From Planctomycetota bacterium (GTDB lineage: Bacteria; Planctomycetota; Phycisphaerae; Phycisphaerales; Zrk34), in NCBI GenBank assembly GCA_016125255.1, contig WGMD01000012.1:1-64000 (forward strand): 64,000 bases of DNA, read 5' to 3'. Position 1 is the first letter of the stretch, and each line of letters opens with the position of its first letter. Made by a program: the position numbers and the translations under genes. The notes under the pieces are model-generated. The model made no database searches and was not told the origin of the DNA. It saw nothing but the letters and a program-made list of their open reading frames with translations. Shown here piece after piece: positions 11,601 through 20,600 of this stretch.

Positions 11601-14600
11601 ATCGCCGACACCGAAACGGGCAACGCCGCCGACCCGGCCCCGACTCTGACGCTCGGCGACCTGACCGATGGCGTCAACAACGTCTTTGACGCCCGGGCTT
11701 TGGCGCAGGTCGATGCGCAGACGCTCTTCGCCGTCAACTTCGACGCGATCAACGGCAACTTCGAGCTCCGTCGCATCAATCTGCTGCCCAACGGGCAGAT
11801 CGATCCGGCCAACGCCTTCACCGATCTGGGCACGATCAACAGCGGCGGGCTCAACGGCGCCGGCGTGGACATCCTCCAGATCGCCGCGCTCGAATTCGAC
11901 GCCGCCAACAACCGACTGCTCTTGGTGGGCACGACCGGCGTGAATCTGGAGCTGTTCTCCATCGACCTGTCCAACCCGGCGATGGCGATCGCCAGCGTCG
12001 GCACGTTGATGCTCAACGCCGCCCCGATCGCCGCCGGCGGGAACCTGAACGTCAACGCGCTGGCCATCGACGATCGCAACACGCCGACCGTCGCCAACGG
12101 CGACATTCTCTACGGCATTCTGCACGACTCGGCCGGCTCGCCCGCGCCGACCGACACGCTCATTACGATCGTGATGAACGGCGCCGGACTGGGCAACGCC
12201 ACGTCCGTGGGCACCGTCCTGCAGGGCGGCATCGACACCGACATCATCGGCATGGACTTCATCACGCAGAACGGCGTGAAACGCCTGGTCGCGCTCCATG
12301 ACGACACGACCATCACCGACGATGCGCAGCTTCTGGTCATCGACACCCGCAACGGCGTCGCCACCGCCATCACCGACCCCGGCGCCGTCGATGAGAACCT
12401 GCATGGGTTCACCGGCTTCAACGGTCACGCCGTCTCGATCAACGCCGACCCCGCCCGCGGGCAGGATCAGCTCTGGCGCTCCAACCACAGTGTGGTGGAC
12501 GGTTCGATCATCGTCGGCGGCGACCTGTTCAACGTGGTCGCGGTCAACGGCGATCTGAACGCACGCATCTCCGCCGGCCGCAACATCAACAACGTCACCG
12601 TCAGCCGCGGCAGTCTCGGCCCCGATTCGGTGATCTCCTCGACGCTCGGCAACATCACGCGCGTCGCCGTCGTCGGCGGCGATCTGCAGGGCGACCTCTT
12701 CGCCCGCAACGGCCAGATCACCAGCGTCGTCATCAGCGGCGGCGACTTCATGGGCAACCTCGCGGCCAAGTCGCTGGGCGTGTTCAACGTGACCGGTTCG
12801 ATCCGCGCCAACTCCTCGTTCGACATTGCACGGGACGTGCGCGTCATGAACGTCGGCGGCGACTGGGAGACGGGTACGAGCATCACCGCCGGCTCCGTCA
12901 CGAGTTTCGTGAGCGGCGGCGACTTCATGGGCACGCTCGTGTTCGGCTATGACACCCGGCCGGCCAATGTGCTCGTCCGCGGCAACTTCACCGGCACCGC
13001 CGTCATCGATAATGACGCCGTGTTCACCGTGCTGGGCAACTTCGGGCTTGACGGCACGGCGACGGTCGTGCCGGGCGCGTCGCTGATCGTCAGCGGCGAT
13101 CTGCTTGCGTTCCGCTCGGCACTCTTTGAAGGCGACCTGATCGCCGCCGGCACGCTGCGTTCGGCCTTCATGACCGGCATCACCAACTCGGTCATCACCG
13201 CGGGCTTTGACATCTTCTCGCTCCGCTCGACGGGCACAATCGCCAACTCGCTCATTCAGGCCGGCGTCTCGCCCGGCGAAGACCTGACCTTCGGCACCGG
13301 CGACCCGGGCGAAGGCAACCGGATGGGCATGATCAACAGTCTCGTCGGCACGAACTTCAACAATTCGATCGCCGCGGCGGGCGGGCTGATCAATGTGTTC
13401 ATGATGACGGCGGGCATGAACGGCTCGACGGTGCTGAGCGGCTTCAGCGTGGGCACGGGCGGCGTGGCGATGGCGCTGGCCGACGCGACCCCGCTGGGTT
13501 CGGCGACCGAGATCAACGCCATTCGCGGCAACGCCACGCGTCGTCTCATGAACGGCAACATCAATAACGGCATCTTCGGCACGATGGCCGGCGGGTCGGT
13601 CGTGGCGGCGGGCGTGGACCCCGGCGCGTTCGACACGATGCTCATGACCGGCGGCGACTTCACCACGCCCAGCGTGTTCAGCTCCGTCACCGGCGGCGCG
13701 AGCATGATCCGTTCGCTCCGCGCGACCGGCGCGGGCAATGTGTTCACCGATGCGGGCGTGCTCTCCGACGGCGCGTCGGCGTTCGGCGTGACGGTCAACG
13801 CACCCGTGACGTACGGCGACGCACAGATCGCCCCCGGCGGACTCGAAGCCCTCATCGGCACCGCGACCAACGGCTCGCCCGTGACCTTCACCGGCGCCAG
13901 CGGCAACACCACAACGATCATTCTGACCGGCCCCGGCTCCGTCGAAGTCCGCGATGGCAACGGCGCCGACGACGTGATCGATTCGCTGGTCCTGCGCGGC
14001 ACGACGGCGGGCAGCTCGCTGATCATCAGCACGCGCGACGGCACCGGCGCGCTGGCCCCGAACGCCAACAGCGTCGGCCGCATCATCGGCGATGACGATG
14101 CGGCGCTGGCGCGGCTCACGATGGACCTGGCCCTGGCCGGTCACGCCGATCCGTTCGACTTCTGGATCGACGGCGGCGTGCGGATCCTGTCCGTGGGCAA
14201 CATGCCGATCAACGATGCGTCGTGGAACGGGCGCATCGGCTCCGACGTCGCCTCGATGACGATCGGCTCGCAGGGACCGGGCACCTGGCGCATCGGCGGC
14301 ACCGTCAGCTCGCTGACGATCGCCGACTCCGGCGCCGGCTCGACGGGCTTCTCGCTCCTGCAGCAGCTTGGCACGCTCCCGGCCGGCCTGTCCGCCACCG
14401 TGACCAATCAGGCCACCGACAGCACCGGCAGCCACTTCGTCTTCGACGCCGCCGCGGGGCTCGTGCAGGTCACGATTCCCGTCGGCCCCGGTGCGATCAC
14501 CGTGCCCGGCGCCGCCCAGATCGTCAGCGACATCTTCAACGGCCAGCGTCTGTCCATCGACAGCATGGACTTTGATGCGATGGATCAGCTCATCGGCATC

Positions 14601-17600
14601 ACGCAGACCGTCAGCCGCACGCCGACCGTCGCGCTGGGCACGCTCTCGCCCAACCGCGTCTCGATCAGCGCCCTGGCCGTCGCCCCGTCGCTTCAGGCCA
14701 ACGGCACGACGATCGACCGTATCTTCGGCATCAACACGACGACCAACGCGGCCGGTCAGAGCATCGCCCAGCTTGTCGAGTTCAATCCGACGACCGGCGG
14801 CATGACGGTGATCGGCACCATCCGCGACCTGGCCGGCAATCAGTTCGGCGGGCACGTCCTGCAGATCGCCTCCGACGACTCGGGTCAGCTTTACGCGCTG
14901 ATCGATGACCGCGACGGTACGGGCACGACGTTCACGACGGCGAACGGCGTGGCGCTGGCCCGCCTGGGCAAGATCGCCGACTCCAACGGCAACGTGCAGC
15001 TTTCGAGCCCCGATCCGACAACGCCCTTCAAGCCGCCGGCATTCCTCGATGACGATGCGGTGACGGTCGGCGTGCAGGCGGTGACGGATGATTTTGTGGG
15101 CATGGCCATCGACTCGACCGGCCAGGTCTACGCCGCCCGCCGCACCCTCGGCGGCGACACGATCGTCCTTTTGGGCACGACCGCCGACGCCAACAACGCC
15201 GTGACCGTCACGACGCTCGGCACCGTCGCCGCCGGTGCGACGCCCATCAGTCTCGTCGGCATCGGCTTCGACGAGAACGACAACCTCATCGGCTACAACA
15301 ACGACGGCACCGGCGCCGAGATGCTGCTGCTGGGCTCCGTCGGCGGCAGCGCGACGCTCGCCTCGCTGGGCATCAACATCACCGGCAATGACATCGCCCT
15401 GACCGACATCGCCGGCACGAACATCACCGTCGACCTCACCGGTGCGGTGACGATCAACGATGCGCTCAACGCCATCAACTCCGCCGCCGCGGCCGCCGGA
15501 TCCAACCTGCGGGCGCAGTTCGATCCGACCGACAATTCCCGTTTGCTCCTGACCGACAGCCCCGTGCATCCCGTCACCGGCGCCAACGGCGCCGGCGTCG
15601 GCGCCAATGCCGCGACGCGCCTCGGTCTCGTCGGTATTGACGGCCTGACCGCCGCCGATCACACCAACGACCTGGTGCTCCATGGCTCGGCCCTCGCCGG
15701 CGGCACCGTTACCGGCGCGACGCTTCTGTCGACGTTCGGCGTGGCGAAGACGGGTAACGACCTGAAGCTCACCGACACGCAGGGCATCGTCATCACGGTC
15801 GACCTGACCGCGGCGACGACTGTTCAGGACGCGCTGGATGCGATCAATACCGCTGCGGGGCTTGCCGGCAGCAACCTCGTCGCGTCGATCGACGCGGACG
15901 GACGTCGTCTGGACCTGACCGATCAGGTCGTCAACCCGATCACCGTCACCGACGGCGGCGGCGGCGGAGCCAATGCGGCGACGCTTCTGGGCATCGTCGG
16001 CGTGGACGGCGCGACGGCCGCCGACACGACCGCCGACCAGATGTTCCACGGCGCCTCGATCGCCACGATCGGCGTGGGCAACGCCACGCTGCTGACCGCC
16101 GCCAGCGCGCTGCCCTCCAAGTTCGAGGCCTTCGCCATGGGCCGCAGCGGCGCGATCTACCGCTCCTACGCGGTCGACACCGACTTCGGGTCCAACGCCG
16201 CGACGGCCTTGGGTCTGGCGGGCGTCGACGGCAAGACGGCCGACGACATGACCAAGGATCTGGACCTGCATGGTGCGGCGATCAGCGGCGCGCTGTTGGG
16301 CACCGACACACTCGCGTCCCTGGGCGTCAAGACGCTCGGCACCGACCTGGTGATCAAGGACACCGCCGGTCGCTCGTTCTCCGTCAGTCTCATCGGCGCG
16401 GTGACGGTGCAGGACGCCATCGATGCGATCAACAACGCCGCCTCCGCCGCCGGCTCGAACATCACCGTCGCCATCGACCCCGATGGCATGCGCCTGACGC
16501 TGACCGACGTCGCCTCCACGACGCCGACGCTGGCGATCACGGTGACCGACGGCACGGATGGGCATGGCCAGCTCTTCGTCAACGCCAGCGCGACGACGCC
16601 GCTGAGCACGCCGCTGGTTCCGCAGAACATCCTCGGCGGCGATCTGGGTGGAACGCTCAACCTCAAAGGCATCGCCATCGCCAGCGCCTTCGGCACCACC
16701 GACCAGTACTACGCCGTCGCCCTCGACGACAAGGGCACCGCGACGAAGACCGATGACACCTATAGCTTACTCCGCATCGTCCGCGATCCGGTCACCGGCG
16801 CGATCTCGTCCGTCAGCCCGACCTTCGGCCCAACCATTGTCACCAATGGCACCGGCGGCGGCGCCAATGCGGCCGCCAAGCTCGGCCTCCTCGGCACCGA
16901 CGGCGCCACCACGACCGACAACTCCGCCGACCTGGTCTTCCACGGCACCGCCATCGGAGCCGTGTCCAACGCCACGCTCCTCTCGACGCTCGGCGTGACC
17001 ACGACGATCAACGACCTGAAGATCACCGACATCAACGGCGTGACCTTCTCCGTCAGTCTCACCGGCGCGACCACCCTCGGCGACGCCATCACCAAGATCA
17101 ACACCGCCGCGATGACCGCCGGCAGCTCCCTGACCGCGCAGATCGACGCCGACGGCTTCCGTCTCGACCTCGTCAACGTCGCCCCCGCGACCGCCAAGGT
17201 CATCACCGACAGCCGTCTGCCCGGCCCCAACGCCGTCCGCGACATCAACGCTTTCGCCGCCAACGGCAACCTGATCTACGTCGTCGGCACGCGCGGCAAC
17301 GCTGCGACGCAGGAACTCTACCTGCTCAATAAGACCACCGGCGCCGCCTCCTCGCTCGGTCAGCTCAAGATCGGCGGCGTCGCCGTCACCGACTCCGTCG
17401 TCAACCTCGCCTTCGACTCCGGCGGCAACCTCTTCGCCACCCTCGCCAAGTCGACCGGCCAGCAGCTTGTCAAGATCAACCCGCTCAACGGCACCACGAC
17501 CGTCGTCGGCAACATCATCGTCGACGGCAACCCCGCGAACATCGTCGACTTCGCCTTCAACGCCTCCAATCAGCTCATCGGTTACGAAGCCGACCCGACC

Positions 17601-20600
17601 GCCGGCGACGGCGCTCCGTCGCGCGTCGTGAAGATCAACACCACCAACCCCGCCGCCAGCGTCGCCCTGACCGCCTTCGGCTCCCTCGACCGCAACCTCC
17701 GCGGGCTGGCGATCGACGACAACGGCACCTCGTTCAGCTTCTTCTCCGACGGCCGCGTCAACGATCAGCTCTGGACCACGCCCGATCCGTCCGTCGCCTC
17801 CGTCTTCGGCATCATCGATCCGTTGACCGGCCAGTATTCGCAGATGCGCTCCCTCGCGCAGGACTTCAACGGCACCGCGCTGACGAGCCGCATCGCCTCC
17901 ATGACCGTCGACACCGCCGACTCGACCACCATCATCGGCGACATCTTCGTGCTTACCGCCGACGGCCGACTCTTCCAGTATGACTCGACGCAGGGCGGCG
18001 CCCTCGTCGGCTCCTTCGGCAAGGTCGTCAACTCCACCGGCGCGACGCTGACCCTGACCGCGATCGAATCCGATGACGCCGCCGACGACGGCACCGTCAA
18101 CCTGATCGCCGTCGACGCCCGGTTCAACCAGCTTGTCCGCATCCGACTCAGCGACACCAACGGCGACATGATCCTCGACACCGTCGACTTCGACGGCGAC
18201 GGCGTCCGCGACGCCGGCATCGACATCGCCCTCACGACGGCCGACACGGACGGCGACGGCGTCGCCGATGTCGCCTCCTCCACGACCGTCCGCGCCTTCA
18301 AGCTCACCGAAGCCGGCGCCGTCTCCGCCGCGCATCTGCTGGACCTCGATGTCGATCCGACCGGCGGCAACGGCATCATGGCCGTCATCGACACGCCCAC
18401 CGTCGGCGCCGCCGATTCCATCGCCAGCTTCCTGGACACTTCCGACACGGCCCTGGGCGGGATCATCGCCAACGGCTTCCGCTCCGTCCGCATCACCGAC
18501 CCCGTCGGCAACGGCTACAGCGGCCGCCTGATCTCCGAAGGCAACAGCCCCATGAACGTCCTGGTCATGGGCAACTACTCCGGCTCCGTCGTCACGCAGG
18601 GCTCGATCGGCGCCTTCACCGTCCTCAACGGCAACTTCGCCGGCACCGTCAGCGCCCGTGACAACATCACGCGCGTCGCCATCGTCAACGGCTCCGTCCT
18701 CGCCGGCGGCGTCGTGCACACCAGCGGCATGCTCACCGCGATGACCATGAGCGGCCGTGACCTGACCTTCGCCGGCGCGATCGATGCCGCCGCCGCCTCC
18801 GTCATCTCGATTCAGGGCGACGTCAAGAGCGCCGCCGACATCCTCATCGCCCACGACCTCAACGCCTTCACCGTCCTGGGCGCCTTTGAAGGCGGGGCGG
18901 AGTTCGGCTCCGTCCGCGGCGCGATCAACGTGACCGGCGAACTGGGCAGCGGCGCCTGGATCAAGTCCGACAACGACGCCGGCGCCGTCATCGTCCGCGG
19001 CGGCACCGAAACCGGATCGAAACTGCTCATCGGCGGGGCGACGAACCTCCTGATGATCGGCGGAACCCACCGCGGCATGTTCGCCTCCAAGGGCGACGTC
19101 CGCTCGATCTCCCTGGCCAATCTCGACTCCGCTCTCGTTGCCGTCGGCATGCAGAACATCAGCACCGCCGTCTCCGGCAACATGACCAGCTCGGTCATCA
19201 GCTACGGCGTCTGGGTCGGTGACGACGGCGTGTACAACACCGTCGATGACCGCATCTTCGGCGGCGGGACGAACGTCGTGTCCATCCGCGGCAGCTACGT
19301 CGACTCCGTCGTCGCCGCCGGCGTCCTGCCCAACCTCAATGAAGCCGCCGTCGACGGCACCGCCAACCTCCCGCTCAACACCCGTGCGTACACCGGCTAC
19401 ACCAACCGCCCGATCGACGGCGCCGTCACATTCGTCGACGCCGCGGAAGCCGGCGGCGTCCTCTCGAGCATCATCTCCCGCTTCATCGTCGCCGGCCAGG
19501 TCTCGCACACCAAGGCCCAGACCGGCGTGTTCGGCGAAACCGCCCCGTTCCGCGAGTCCGTCATCGCCGCCGCCGACGGCATCGGCCTCGTCTCCGGCGC
19601 CAACTCCAACCGCATCGCCCGCCGCGTTTATGGCGATCCGTTCGGCGCCCCGACCGTCGATCAGGTCCTGCAGATCAACGACAGCCGATTCGACATCGTC
19701 TTCAGCGAAGAGATCAACACCTCCTCGTTCATCCTCTCCGTCGACGCCAACGATGACAACGACATCAATGACCCCGTCGACACGATCGGCACCATCCTCA
19801 TCCAGTACCGCGATGAGCTTGATCCGTCGATCACGCATATCCTCGACGACGGCGTCCAGCTCACCTACTCCGTCTCCGTCGACAACAACGGCCAGACCCA
19901 CGGCGTCCTGCACGTCATCCGTGACGCCGGGTTCAGCGGATTCGGCGGCCTGACCGTGACGCTCTCCGACAACGGCGCGACCGGACCGGCGATCTACGAC
20001 CGCTCCGGCGGACGCTCCATCTTCCGAAGCTTCAACCAGGGAACGATCTCGACCGGCCTCGAAGCGGCCTTCGGCGGAACCGATCCGACCTCCTTCGACA
20101 ACGATCCCTTCGGCACCATCCTTGACGGCAATATCGACGGCGTCGAAGGCGGCCGCCGCGTGGTCAACGTCTTCTTCGACGACGCCCCCGATGACTTCCT
20201 TACCGCACTGGACACCGAAGTCACCTTCGATCTGGCCTCCACCGGCCACGATCAGCAGCAGGTCTCGAACATCTTCGAGAGCGCAACCGACATCGACATC
20301 TTCCACTTCGTCGCCAACGCCTTCCAGTTCTTCTCCGTCAATTACGAAGGCAACAGTCCCGCGCAGATGGGCGTCTTCGTGCGGGACACGCAGGGCACCG
20401 ACGACACCTCCGACGACACCTTCGAAGCCATCGCCCGATGGGAGTCCAACGCCGCCTTCTTCGGCGACGGCCCGACGCTCTTCCAGGCCTTCGAACTGCC
20501 CCCCATGGAAGCCGCCGTCAACTCCGCTGAGGACCTCCTCGACGGCGTCGCCGACGGACTGCAGACCCAGAACCTCGACTTCTTCGTCGTCGTCACGCCC

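Noticed and set aside
5130-16565. A 3811-codon open frame antisense to the giant gene (and others at 2439-4271 and 16767-21350)
   Set aside because: The sense gene is dominated by GNC codons (Gly, Asp, Ala, Val), whose complement also avoids stops. The translation is low-complexity Asp/Gly/Val/Arg with no domain, start signal or promoter, so these are shadow frames.
15358-17180. Giant-gene repeats considered as evidence of a misassembled tandem array
   Set aside because: The four IN-like units differ substantially at DNA and protein level, so they are diverged domains rather than collapsed or expanded assembly copies.
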